The notes under the pieces: generated by a model
Told to the model about the DNA's origin: nothing
The model's input: only the letters and a program-made list of their open reading frames with translations
Databases searched by the model: none
NCBI GenBank assembly: GCA_033065855.1
Contig: JAVXUO010002002.1
Coordinates: 62,001-126,000, forward strand
Source of the DNA: Escallonia rubra
Taxonomy: Eukaryota; Streptophyta; Magnoliopsida; Escalloniales; Escalloniaceae
Length of the DNA: 64,000 nucleotides
Direction of reading: 5' to 3'
In this document: one piece after another, positions 45,701 through 56,781 of the stretch
How positions within the stretch are numbered: position 1 is the stretch's first letter
How the letters are laid out: every line of letters starts with the position of its first letter
Made by a program: the position numbers and the translations under genes

Positions 45701-48429
45701 GCCCCACGCGCATGGTACACTGAACTAAAGAACTTTCTCCTCAGTCAAGGTTTCTTCAAGTCTCAATCGGACTCTTCTCTATTCATTCTACATATTTTCG
45801 GACTCACTGTTTACATCCTTGTGTATGTGGATGACATTATTGTCACCGGGAATCAAGACTATGGTGTCCAACAGATAATCAATGCTCTTGCAAACAGGTT
45901 CTCTCTCAAGGATCTTGGACAGTTAAATTATTTTCTGGGTGTTGAGGTTCTTCCTTTTTCTGGTGGCCTACTATTATCTCAACAGAAATATGTAGATGAT
46001 ATCCTACATGAAGCAAATATGCAAGACAGCAAGGGAGTCCCCACTCCCATGTCCTCCACTACCATCCTAAACGTTAAAAAGGGCGACCCCATTGTTGATG
46101 CCTCTCGTTTTCACACCATTGTTGGAAAACTACAATACCTATCCTTCACGCGCCCCGACATTGCCTACACAGTAAATAAACTATCTCAGTTTATGCACTG
46201 TCCTCAGACACCTCACTGGAAGGCTGTTAAAAGGTTGCTCAGGTATCTCAACCACACTTCTTCTTTTGGGCTTCGTATCACTCGTGAATCAGATAATAGA
46301 CTCCTTGTGTATTCTGATTCTGATTGGGCTGGTGACCCCACTGACCGGACGTCGACCACTGGATATGTCACCTATCTTGGCAGTACCCCCATCTCATGGT
46401 GCTCTAAGAAGCAACGCTCAGTGTCTCGGTCCTCAACTGAAGCTGAATATCGTGCCGTAGCTGCTGCCCTTGCTGAAACTAATTGGCTCACCAACTTACT
46501 ACGTGAGCTTCGCTTTCCCTTGAAAGCCATTCCACGCATCCTATGTGACAATGTTGGAACGACATACATCTGCGAAAATCCTGTGTTCCATAGCAAAATG
46601 AAACACATTGCCATCGACTTCCACTTCGTTCGTGACCAGGTGCAACGCAAAGAAGTTGAAGTCAAGCATCTTCATTCCGCTGATCAGGTTGCTGATGTCC
46701 TCACCAAGCCACTTCCACGAGCTTCCTTCAGTCGTATGTTTGACAAGTTGGGTGTTGCTGATATCCACACCAACTTGCGGGGGCGTAAAAGAGATAGACT
46801 TGGTCAAATCTGTTAGAACTATCTTCATCACCAGCTGGCTCCACTTTTCATGCTTTTAGTTTACGATTGTTATCTTCTCAATTTTAGATGTTATCTTTTC
46901 AGTTTTAGATAGGTTGTTATCCAGACTTTTATGGGATTTGGTTGATGCCATCTCCTATAAATTCTTTGCCTCACATATGAATAAATGAAGAGTTCACCAT
47001 TATTGTTTTAGTACTATGTTGGGTTTAAATATGGCTTTTATTAAAGTTCTTGTTTATCAATTATTAATCAGTGTTTATTTGGATGTGCAATGTACTTGAA
47101 ATTATGAAACGTAAATAGATATGCACATACATATATATGTATAATGAAAATATATTAAACGGTTCAGCTGTATCCAGCAAGTGTCCAACTCTGGTTTTTT
47201 GGAAATTGCGGTGTTCGATGTCCCCGCCGGTATCGGTGTCGGACGCGGTGTCTGTGTGTGTCCATGCTACCTAGCTAGCTTTCAACATAAAATTGTTGAT
47301 GTTGAATATTAACATCAACCATTTCAAAAAGGCCAAAAATTTGGTTGAAATTGCACTTCTAAGCAATAAGTGATGTCTAGCTAAGACAAAGTATAAACAG
47401 TGTAAATTCAGGCTTCCCCTTTTAACTTGACATTTTGACCACCAACTAATCCCCGGGGGAGAGGGGGTGAATTCTGAAAATGAGCACAAGCAATAGGAGT
47501 AAAAAAAGAATTACCTGCAGTAACAAGTTCAAGGGACCGGGACTTGAAATGAAGGAACTGCATAACCTGAACGTTCAACGCAAAAGGTACATACTTGGGG
47601 AGGGTAGATGAACCCACCACTGCAAAGTTTGCCCCATTCGAGAACGTGGACCCCAACGATTCCATGTATGGGCTAAGGAAACTTGTGTTCACACTTTGGC
47701 CTGCACGCTCAAAACAATAATGCAATCTGCCCTCAGACTCAGTTCTGATATGAACTTCAGTACTAACCTATGTTTTTCTTTGAACTTTGGATCCTCCGTG
47801 ACCATGTCACTTTGTCAGCACCATTTAGACCCACATGAATATTATTTTATCAGTCCTTGCATACCAAATATCGAGTTCAATGGTCGATTATTTAGGGTTC
47901 AATCACTAAACATTGATGAATTAAGAGGGATCGATGCGATAAAAAAGAGGCTCTAAGGGGTAAGAAATTACAGTAAAATATATCTAACAGATAGCAGCAG
48001 CTTGATGGTGGGTCATTGGTCATTCTTCTTTACCAACTCTAGTCAGTTGTCATAGAAGTGTATAATCGTGACTTCAGACTTGCAAGTAATGTCCCTTAGC
48101 TCATTGAATGACCAATGGCCCATTAATTGTACCGAAGAGTAAAGAGCAGAGGGGGCACTGCACTTACATAGGAAATCGATGACCAGACGCCCATCGCAGA
48201 GCCGACCGGTGGATCTGCCGAAGAAAGTGCGGCCATTGGGCAAGTTGACGGGGAAACCGAGCCCAGCAACGAGTCCACCAGTGTCGGAGTTGGAATCGCC
48301 GAAGTTGAATATGACGGGCGGGTTCTTGCATTGAGCCACAGCTGGGTGGGGAAGAGCGAGAAGAACGGACACCAGTGCCAAGGAGAAGAGGAGGAAGAAG
48401 AAGAAATGGTGAGAAGCAGAAAGAGCCAT
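36786..48429 (-). CDS. GDSL esterase/lipase (At1g09390-like), introns swollen by transposons
   Basis: Secreted serine esterase. Five minus-strand exons join in frame to 369 residues: 48429-48168, 47700-47515, 40538-40378, 39848-39578 and 37015-36786. Residues 1-32 form a strong signal peptide (a run of Phe/Leu, then PAVAQ). Block I is FNFGDSNSDTGG (Ser46), block II is GANFAVVG, block III is DIGQNDL, and block V is DGVHYTEAAN with Asp336 and His339. HNTGPFGC and the CCGFGG..CG tail fit the At1g09390/At3g05180 group. All catalytic residues are present and every junction keeps phase. Intron 2 is 6,976 bp and holds a Copia element, apparently nested in a TIR element. Intron 4 is 2,562 bp and holds a solo LTR. 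Introns 1 and 3 have ordinary lengths (467 and 529 bp). The gene looks intact, but splicing over intron 2 may be inefficient. Confidence 0.9.
38167..39434. mobile_element. Solo LTR of a Copia (Sirevirus-like) element, 1,268 bp
   Basis: Begins TGTTAACC, ends GGTTTCA (TG..CA ends) and is flanked by a perfect 5-bp duplication AATAG (38162-38166 and 39435-39439). The text GATTCTAGGGCCTTTCAAGG and the CCTATTCACCCCTCCTCTAA ending resemble Sirevirus LTRs as I remember them. No internal coding part is present, so it is what remains after recombination between two LTRs. It lies in intron 4 of the GDSL gene. Internally, AGTCGACTGCA-type words recur near 38495-38610. Family assignment is from memory; the TSD and ends are seen. 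Confidence 0.78.
42050..42274 (+). repeat. 5' LTR of the Copia element
   Basis: 225 bp, TAAAAGAGATAG to ATTATTGTTTTA. Contains a TATAAATTC promoter-like word near 42220. No difference from 46786-47010 was seen. Confidence 0.9.
42275..42286 (+). other. Primer binding site of the Copia element
   Basis: TGGTATCAGAGC directly follows the 5' LTR and is complementary to the initiator methionine tRNA 3' end, the usual primer of plant Copia elements. Confidence 0.88.
46786..47010 (+). repeat. 3' LTR of the Copia element
   Basis: 225 bp matching the 5' LTR, preceded by the purine-rich GCGGGGGCG that serves as polypurine tract. Confidence 0.9.
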
Positions 48430-49028
48430 GCTGCTGCTCTGCTTTTGATTTGCAGTTTGGTTTGGTGTATTGGTTTATGTTTTGTTTGGGGACAATTGTA
48501 CCTTTTGTAAATAAATTTGTGGGGCGCGGATTCTGGTTGACGCATTTTGCGGGGCCACTGTAATAGCACCGGATAACTAGTTCACTTACTACAGCACTTT
48601 AGAGGCAGCATGTCCACCGTCACTCCAGCCAGCGAGGTTACTGACCTTTACACGTGTTTTTCGGATCACGTTTCAGCTATCCAACCTGAGCGATGTAAAT
48701 TTTTTTACTTATCGTCCAATTTTATTTTATTTTTTTGAGAATTATCAGAAATACATTGTCATTGTCATGAGGGGCGGAACCAGAAATTTTTTTTAGGAGA
48801 TGCAAAAATTCTATTGAATGCACCCAAATTTTTTTTTATAGTAAAATAATATTATATAGAGATTTTTTTAAATCTCTATATAATCACTGAATTAAACCCA
48901 ATTTAAGAACTTTACTAAATCTCTATATAATCACTGAAATTAAACTATATCAATGTTTCGATACTCAAAATTTTAGAATTAAACTCTAGGTTTATGATAC
49001 TTTTAATGTTATATACATGCAAAATAAC

Positions 49029-50260
49029 TAGACCTGGCAAAATGTTGCCCGGACCCGTTACCCGAACCGTACCCGGGCCAAAATACCGGGTACGGGTACA
49101 TGTTTTGAATACCCGCCGAAAATAGACCCGTACCCGAACCGACCCGTAATTTTCGGATCGGTCCGGGTCGGGTTGCGGGTTACCCGGTTTTCATTCGTAT
49201 ATAAGAAGAGTGTTTGTGCCCTAATCACATTCACTCTCTCTTCTTCCCACTTCTCACCTCACTCTCAGACTCCCATCTCTCTCTCTCTCACGCCGTCCCC
49301 TCCCCTTCCTCTATACCATCGCCGCAGCCCCTCTCAGTCGACTGCCATCACGCCGCCCCCTTCCTCTCTACCGTCGACCGCCATCACGCCGTCCCCTTCC
49401 TCTCTACCATCACCGCCGACCCTCTCAGTCGACCGCCATCACGCCGTCTTCCATAGCCCCCTCACAGATCGCCGTCTTCCATAGCCCCCTCTAACAAAGC
49501 CACCGCCGATCGCCACCTATTATCGGCCATAGCCCCCTCTAACAAAGCCACCGCCGATCGCCACCTATCGTCGGCCATAGCCCCCTCACAGATCTGCGCC
49601 GCCACCTCCTCACCGATCTGCGCCGCCGCCTCCTCACAGATCTGCACCGCTCCTCCACCGTCGATCTGAAGTTGCATCACCACCGCCGATCTGAAGTTGC
49701 ATCACCAACGCCGATCTGAAGTTGCATCACCACCGCGACGCCGCTATTCACCGTCGATCGACACCAATTCTGCGAGGAATGGAAGATTTAATTTTTCATT
49801 ATTTATTCATATGATTTTTTATTTTATTTTAATTAGTTGTAGTTGTTGTATTTTAGATTGTTAGTACTTAGTAGGAAATAGGATTGTATATATATTGGAA
49901 ATTTAATTTGCTTTATTTTGGATTGTGGGAGGGGAATGGGATATGTATAATTTTTATTTTTTGGTGAAATGAGGAAACACCGAACATGTTATTGGCTGAA
50001 AAAGCAAAAGAAATAAAAGAGAAAAAAAATAGCCCTAGATAGTTGGTATTTTATTATTTTATAGTAATTAAATTCTGTTTATAAAAAAATTAATATTTAA
50101 ATTGTTTACCCGCAGGTAATACCCTACCCGCAAGGGTAGGGTACGGATCCTGAAATTTCCTACCCGTAAAAACCCAGGTAAAAATTACCCGAACCGTTTT
50201 TACCCGGACCCGACCGGGTTTTACCCGTACCCCGACGGGTATACCCGTTTGCCAGGTCTA
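49029..50260. mobile_element. Inner hAT element nested in the outer hAT, perfect 8-bp TSD
   Basis: Ends TAGACCTGGCAAA and TTTGCCAGGTCTA are exact inverted repeats, and the neighbouring ACCCG/CGGGT-rich sequence continues the symmetry. The 8-bp duplication AAAATAAC is at 49021-49028 and 50261-50268. Size 1,232 bp. The middle (49240-49760) is a C-rich block of short tandem repeats; no transposase. Confidence 0.88.
49361..49735. repeat. C-rich tandem repeats inside the inner hAT
   Basis: Three kinds of units follow one another: CCATCACGCCG..CCCCTTCCTCTCTACC (about 30-50 bp), a 60-bp unit with CATAGCCCCCTCTAACAAAG (two copies and part copies), and CCGATCTGAAGTTGCATCAC (three copies). All contain CCG/CGATC words, as if derived from a coding GC-rich segment. 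Confidence 0.75.
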
Positions 50261-50908
50261 AAAATAACCCAAGTCTATAGCATAAGTATCGACATACAAA
50301 TATAAAATAAATAATAACAATAAATTAACGATAATTTACCAAAACAGTGGGCCACTCCGTCAAACACTCAAGTCTCAAGTAGACAACACTCAATAGACAA
50401 CAGACAAATTCACCACGGCTGGATGCAGCTCCACCACGAATTGGGATGAAGCAACATACAACAGACAAATACCCAGCAGCAAATCCCAACAATCGTCTGT
50501 GCAGCAACTCGCGGCAGCCGGTAGGATGACTGGGTGAGGCACTCCGTCAAGCAGACCTGGTCACGTGGTCGGACGGCATCAAGTAGTGGCACTCCGTCAA
50601 GCAGATCTGGTCACTGGTTGGATGCCGAACAAAGACTCGGAGATCTACAAGGTGGGTTCAGACCGTTCAGTCGCGTGGCGTCGTCGGCAATATGCCAGAT
50701 CTAATCGCCGATCATTATGTCCACTGTCCACCGGTGAGAGAGAGCGCCAAGTTGTGGTCTCGGGGAACGGGGTATCGGGGATGGGGGAACGACGTCTCGG
50801 GAACGGGGTGGTGCGTTTCCTGAAAACCAAAACAAAAAAAAAATTCCAAAAGTGAGGGGGTGTTTCAGCCCCCCCTTGCCACAACATAGGTCCGCCCCTG
50901 ATTGTCAT

Positions 50909-52459
50909 ATGATGCTAACAACCCCTGTCCAATAAATAGTACCAAAATAAAGAGAAATAACCATAAAGATAAAGAACCACAAAAAATTTGATTATAAAAA
51001 GGTGACTGACTAGTTAAAGCAAACAGTTTCAAACAAGATAAAACTTAACTAAAATCAGATAATTATAAACACAAACAGATAAGGACTAAAAATAAACAGG
51101 CAATAAAACAACACCAACATAGCCCAACACCAAACATGTGCCCCTTCACTGCAACGTGGCATCAATCCTCATGCATCCACGCCGGCGGCGAAAAATCCAC
51201 CTTATCCGCCCATCAAAACGATACGGGTCCCCGAAGAGCACTCGAGCAAACACATCATCAAAAGCTTCAAACCATTGTCGATTGTCCACCTTCCGAACAA
51301 CCATTGACTGTCCACCTAACCGAACAGAAGCACCCGGCCGAAACCACCGGAATCGCCAAACCTTACCAACAGCAATCTGTAACCCCTCGCAATCTTGAAT
51401 CGGAAACACCAATTAAAACCACCGAGACCCAACAGCTACCGAACAAACATAACTCACAAACCTTTTTAGGACAAGGGAGGGGGGGGGGGGGAATGAAAAC
51501 TTAAAAGAAGAAAACCTAACAGTAGACTTACCATCTCAACTACAACCCACGGCAATGTGGCAAACACACCCTACGACGAAAGTACCCTACAGGGGAAGCC
51601 CATCACAATCCAATTGCGAAGTACCCCCAAGGATCCGAACAGCGAACCTCGAGCAATGCCTCCAACCAAGCTCTAATGCCGCAAATCGTGGATAACAACC
51701 GGAGCACGTACGACCATTATAGCTACAATGGTTGTTCAGCACACCATACCCACCAAGATCCTACACAAACGCCCTAGCTAGACATCAACCTAAGTTACCA
51801 CATCACCACACGCCAGAAAGTTCGACGGTGGCGACGGAGTCGGTATAAAGAGAGAAAGGTGTGGGGTGGAGACATGCTCTATTTTCTCCTCTCATAAAGG
51901 CTCGCTTATCTCCCAACTATTAAATGGTGTATTTCAGCGATATAAATTATTGTTGCAAATTTTAACTGTAAGTGAAGAGTTTCACCAAGAAGTATTAGGT
52001 TGCGTTTGGCGCGTCGAATAGGACAGAATTTATAATATCGAACAAGGCCGAATAAACATAAATTATACTCTACGTTTGGATCAAACCCATAATAAAGACC
52101 GGATAAGCATCAGATAGAATTACTCTGTTGCCTTAATCACAGGCAGCAACCGATATCCTAAACCCACCACCAGACCCATAATAAGCATCAAGACACTATC
52201 GATCGCATATTTTCTCAACCACCACGATTATCGATTTCCTCGACCACTATTGATTTGCCAATTATTCCATCCACCACTACACTATTACCGGTCAGCGATT
52301 GATGCAGGGCAGACGGGTCTTGTGCCGACAGTGGCTGTTGCGATGCTCTACTTGGTTTTAGTGCCAGAACACGTTTGCCCTTCTCGTGTATATTCTGTGT
52401 TTGAGTACAAGGGGCTTTTATAGGTAGGAACAACTTTCCTACTTATCACATAACTAAAT
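50909..52459. other. Unclassified, probably transposon-derived DNA
   Basis: The minus-strand reading of 51130-51860 (CTTTCTCTCTTTATACCG onwards, with Val/Arg-rich frames) looks like the leader part of a retroelement or LINE, but no domain is certain. No host gene seen. A poly(G) run lies at about 51479-51491. Confidence 0.35.
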
Positions 52460-53436
52460 GGGTTAAATACACGTTAGTACCCTGAAACTACTCCGAAATC
52501 TCACCTGAGGGTCCAAACACAAAAGGGTCTGTAGTTTCAAATTTATAATAAATAAGGATTTCCGTCTAAATTCTTAACGATCTAGCAAAACTGTCCGGGG
52601 CAATTTTGTCCGGACATATTTAATTTTTTTTCTTCTCTTTTTCAATTTTGCACTTCTTTTCTTCACTGACCCACCCGCCCCTCACCCGTCACCCACTCCA
52701 CCCTACCTTACCCAGCTTGCCCCTTGCCCAAGCCACAACAATTCCCCAAAAACACGATGACACAAATCACACATAAACCAACAAATCACCGCATGTGTCA
52801 GTCTCATCACAACACCGCCGGAGCCAACCTTGCCCACCAACGCCAAGACTACAACAACCACCGTCGCACCACCATCACCAATCACCATCGTTGTGGCTCA
52901 CCTAAAAGCACTAGTAGATCGGCATCACCACCGCACCACCAAATCACCACAACCTGTAGGCATCATAGTAACCCCACCAACAATCAAATCAGAGTCGCCG
53001 GTGGCCCAATCAATCCCCGATCGATCACCAACCCATCATCGCCGAACGCGTACCACCGGTCCCACCACCTGCCAAACCATCGACCAACAATGTCATCATC
53101 GGCGATCTCTCTCAAAACCAAGAACAAGTCATCGTCGGCACACCCTAGCACCACCCCCATCGCACTAAAACTGAAAATACCTCTCTCTAGATATTTCATG
53201 GGCTTGTGGGTGAAAATTTTAGATTTCTAATAAAGATAGAATTTAGATATCAAAAATTTATTCAAAATCTCACATGTGAAAATTTAAAATAGAGTACCGA
53301 TTTTGCCCCTAACAGATTTACTGAAGTCATTATTTATTACGAATTTGAAACTACAGACCTTTTTGTATTTAATATAAATATTTAAACTCTTATGTGAAAT
53401 TTTAAGATACTTTCAAGTACTGACGTGTATTTACCC
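52460..53436. mobile_element. Third Mutator-like TIR element, about 980 bp
   Basis: The left end GGGTTAAATACACGTTAGTA pairs with the right end TACTGACGTGTATTTACCC. A second matching block lies inwards (AGGGTCTGTAGTTTCAAATT with GAATTTGAAACTACAGACCT). The flanking duplication is no longer readable. The middle (52660-53200) is C/A-rich, open in several frames with Thr/Pro/His-rich translation. Confidence 0.65.
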
Positions 53437-54763
53437 GTAAGCTCTCCTTTCTTTTGTGGTCACCAGCTTATTCAAGGTTACTCTTTATATTCGAGTTTGT
53501 TTTTTTACCCGAGTCTGTATCTTCTCTTGAGTCCATCCTCTTTCCTCCAATCTGTTTGTTTACTCGAGCCTACTCTTTCCATTCCATAGCCCAGCATTCA
53601 CTTTTACAATGAACCATTAATCTTGAGAACTCTGAGAGCTATTTCTTTGAATAACACACAGGGTATCCTTGCAGGTTATTTTCTTGATTAACCCGGACTG
53701 TTATTTTCTTGATGACTAATTCCTTGATTAACACACATGGTATCTCTGCATGTTATTTTCTTGATTAACCCTGGCGGTTATTTTCTCCCAAGGACTATTT
53801 TCTTGAATAGGTCGGAGCGGCATTTCCTTTTTTAACCCTGAAGGCTATTTTCTTAGTCGACCATTAGGATTATTGAGAGCTCATATCACTTCATTGAAAA
53901 AACTTTTTTGTTTTATTCAAGAGTAATAGGGCTTCACACGGAAATCCCAACTCGGCCGAGTTGGGATTTCCGTATATCTCTTTAGTTCTTAATTAACCAT
54001 ATAGGCTACCCTCACGTGCTATTTCTATTGAACGATTCCCTACATTAACAATAGTGACTCCTAGCAATATACACTTTAAAATCCCGATCTCGTTTTTACT
54101 ACACATAGGGGTGCAGACAATCAATCTTAACGTATTGTTAAGAAATCATTTGGCAGCATTTACAATGGCGGAATTATGACACCCACCATTAGAAAAGGTG
54201 ACCATTAATCTTTTAGTGACAACTAGCTGAGCTTTTTTGCATCATAAGCACTTTGGTGACAAACAATATCCCTCCGGTAACTTCGGCCGCAGCATGCAGG
54301 CCGACCCCTTACTAAAATGGGCTTGGCCTCCTTTCGGGTTCTATTAAATAAAGAAGATAACGTTTCCATAAGTCTCTACCCAGCCTCAACTATAAGCATT
54401 GAGCTCTGGGCTGGGCTCAGCCTTTATAAGTTTTAACTGGATATTACCCAGCCTAAACTCAACATCAGCTTTTAGCTTAGCTTTGTCGATTGACGCTCTG
54501 CTCATATTTTTTTTCTCAAATTATCATTGTCTCGCTTAATTTTTTCCACGACAATTCCTTTAGCTTAAAAATCATGAATAATCCTATTTTTTTTTCCAAA
54601 TATAAAGCCACCATTCTTCCATCGATTACTGGAATTGCTCCACTGCTTCCATGCAAAGTCGCAAACCCTAATCTTCCACTTTGAAAGCAATCTAAGATCT
54701 AAACTTCCGGTGTTTTTTCTTAGAATTCATAATTCCTTGAACTTGAACCCTTTCCTTTTTGTT
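53437..54763. other. Intergenic, no gene seen
   Basis: Contains a repeated theme around 53650-53830 (five near-copies of TTATTTTCTTGATTAACCC.. about 40-60 bp apart), a degenerate tandem array, and a 14-base inverted repeat near 53945-53973 (AAATCCCAACTCGG / CCGAGTTGGGATTT). Confidence 0.5.
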
Positions 54764-55256
54764 TAAAATTAGAATTTGAAAATTGAGTTTTGAAACTTAC
54801 AAGTCCCAATTAGGAATTGGGGCCGCTAGTAGGATTCTTAATTTCAGATTGAGATTTTAAAATTTTTATTTTCAGATTGCAATTCCTACACGCAGGTGGT
54901 GAGTGTAAAGGTTTCAGATTGAGGTTTGTTGGGATTTTTTATTTAGGATTGAGAGATTGGCAATTGTTGCTTGTGGTTGCAATTAGGAAGTATAGGAATT
55001 TAGCATTTGAGAGAATTTAACACTGAATTTGGCAATTGAGGTTTGAGAATTTGGAACTTTCCTAAACAAGTTGAATATACTGCCCATATGACGAATTGGG
55101 AAGTTCGAATTGTCGAATTAGAGTTCTTGTTTCTTACCTCTTTGGCCCACGTTTATCATTTTGTAAGGTTTAACTCATTGACGAATGTATTTTAAGCAAA
55201 TTTTTTTGACTATTAAATGCCCACCTTAAACTATGTTTCTGACTCCGCCGCTAATG
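54764..55256. repeat. Transposon remnant related to 60284-61116
   Basis: Shares, in inverted orientation, words such as TTTCAGATTGAGATTTT, ATTGAGTTTTGAAACTT and AATTTGAAAATT with the element at 60284-61116. Its right end, CTGACTCCGCCGCTA, resembles the GGCGGAG ends of that family. Confidence 0.45.
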
Positions 55257-55559
55257 TAAAGCAAAACATCCTATACATACTATAGGATGTGTGAAAGAAA
55301 GTTTTGATGCAGACGTTGATAGTTTGCTTTCGTAAGTGTGACGCTACGTTACTTGCTTGCTTGCATGGAATACTATACCAAGAGTCCAACACAGATCATC
55401 AATGTCGACGACAAACTTAACTGCATGCATACAAACTGGAAAACTTTGTTTGCTAGCCTTTTAGAATTATGTCATTCTGCATTGTAGCAACTTTTTCTTA
55501 GAAACTAATTATTAGAATGTTTACTTGTACGGCTTCAACTTTTACCCTACTAGCTTAAC

Positions 55560-56003
55560 GTTTGCCAAAAGCAATTGAAGTTAATGTACCGGGGGAGTAA
55601 GGATCCAACGAAGATAGCCACAACCATTCATCCAATACTTTTAGTCGGGTTGATGATTTACTAGAAGTATGGGCTAAAGTTCTAAATAAGTTAAGAATTG
55701 GGCGTACTCTTAGAACTTGGTCACAGTTCTTGCAACATGCTAGCAATAAATTCAGGAGTAAGAGTTTCAGAGCTTCCTTGAGCAAATTAGCTCCGGTTGT
55801 GACAATGTATGGAATTTGGAATGAAAGAAATCAGAAGACATTCACAGGGCAACAAAAGGGAATTGATGGACTAATTACTTAGATTGAATTGTGGATACTC
55901 TATAGAGTTCTGAGCTGGAGGAAGATAGACGGTATCATCAATGGGAAACGATCAGCTATGTCTTAATTGGAACATCCCTCTCACAGTGCTACCCCAAAAA
56001 AAA
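55560..56003 (+). mobile_element. LINE ORF2 3' end fragment
   Basis: The plus strand reads LSKLAPVVTMYGIWNERN followed by QKTFTGQ, the zinc-finger region at the end of plant LINE reverse-transcriptase ORFs, then a stop, about 120 bases of UTR and an A-run at 55995-56004. The 5' part is absent. Confidence 0.6.
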
Positions 56004-56007
56004 ATGA

Positions 56008-56080
56008 TTATAGTCGCTAAATATTTTTAGTGGTGTTTCTTTAGTAATGCGAAAAAGTGCTGCTTAGATTGTCGCTAAAG
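56008..56080. repeat. MITE fragment (AGTCGCTAAATATTT family)
   Basis: TAGTCGCTAAATATTTTTAG is identical to the left arm of the complete copy at 5728-5872. The other end reads TTGTCGCTAAAG. Confidence 0.6.
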
Positions 56081-56773
56081 GAGTTAACAAAATTGTTACT
56101 AACTCTGTTTGGTAAACATGGGTAGCAGCAAAATGTTATTTGTGTGGCATTTACCATTTTTCATCTTTCAAATGTACAACCCTATCTTTTGACTTGAATA
56201 ACCTCTTAAATTTGTCATAGTTGAGGATAATAGTAAATTCAGTAAGACCGTCTCCTTTATTCTTTCTTCTTTCCAACACAGCAATAGCGAAAATTTCAAC
56301 ACCATTTTTTATTTTATTTTATAATATATGTCTTTTACATCTAGAGCCGCCTTCTCTTCTCTCTTTTGCACTTTACATAATTCCTTTTTGGAGTGTGGGT
56401 GTCACTTAAATTCAGCCGAACATTAAATCATGGTACTGATTTTGAACAAATACATAGCTGGCTTCGAGTATGAAATCAAAATGGTGGCCATCAGCAAGCA
56501 ACCACCAGTAGGACCCCATTCCCGGAAGGAATTGAAGGGGGTTGCTCCAATTTGGTTGCTACAAGTTTCCGAAAGTAGAAGCTGGCAAACACTCGGATCA
56601 ACTGATGAAAAGTAACCACCTTTTAGCCTTAAGCTTCTTGTCCCATATATATCACAAATCCCATGCACGAAAGCTCCACTATTACAAGAAACCTAAACGG
56701 TTTTCCACTTCCCCTTTTGCCTTTCCGCCACCATTTCTTGATATTTCTGTTCTTGTACACCACCATCTTCATC

Positions 56774-56781
56774 TATAAATA
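56774..56781 (+). promoter_or_regulatory. TATA box of the WAT1-related gene
   Basis: TATAAATA, 124 bases before the ATG at 56905, leaving a leader of about 100 bases. Confidence 0.55.

Larger units (their letters stand above)
42050..47010 (+). mobile_element. Ty1/copia LTR retrotransposon (Ale/Retrofit-like), 4.96 kb
   Basis: Two 225-bp LTRs that I read as identical enclose a gag-pol region in the order typical of Ty1/copia: Gag (about 42.34-43.2 kb), CCHC knuckle (about 43.2 kb), aspartic protease with VVDSGASHH (about 43.3 kb), pre-integrase (about 43.7 kb), integrase (about 43.9-44.4 kb), reverse transcriptase with YVDDI (about 45.3-46.0 kb) and RNase H (about 46.3-46.7 kb). It looks nearly whole, with roughly one break in coding. 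LTRs start TA and end TA rather than TG..CA. Flanks are GTACG and GTACT, a duplication matching at four of five bases. Identical LTRs imply a very recent insertion. It sits antisense to the GDSL gene in intron 2. Confidence 0.93.
41481..47278. mobile_element. Older TIR element (hAT-like?) split by the Copia insertion
   Basis: The left end (about 41511-41600) and the reverse complement of the right end (about 47195-47265) share TCCGACACC, GGACAT and ACACC words in the same order, i.e. diverged inverted ends. An 8-bp direct repeat CTTTCAAC lies just outside (41473-41480 and 47279-47286). Without the Copia insert it would be about 0.8 kb. No transposase. Duplication length suggests hAT; the TIR match is weak, so this is tentative. 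Confidence 0.45.
48769..50900. mobile_element. Outer hAT-like non-autonomous element with perfect 8-bp TSD
   Basis: Left end GAGGGGCGGAACC, right end GGTCCGCCCCTG (inverted CAGGGGCGGACC), flanked by the 8-bp duplication ATTGTCAT at 48761-48768 and 50901-50908. The 8-bp duplication and GGGGCGGA ends fit hAT. Without the inner element it measures about 0.9 kb. A 50-bp duplicated segment (GGCACTCCGTCAAGCAGA) lies at about 50537-50610. No transposase seen. Confidence 0.82.

Noticed and set aside
49173-49484. Ser/Pro-rich frames in the 49.2-49.7 kb block
   Set aside because: Products of C-rich tandem repeats inside the inner hAT element.
52724-53230. Plus-strand frame of 168 codons, Thr/His/Pro-rich
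   Set aside because: Lies inside a TIR element, has no domain, and two frames are open at once because the DNA is C/A-rich.
54157-55262. A full TIR element bounded by ATGGCGGAATT and CTCCGCCGCTAATG
   Set aside because: The supposed ends pair poorly and no flanking duplication was found; only the part related to 60284-61116 was kept.
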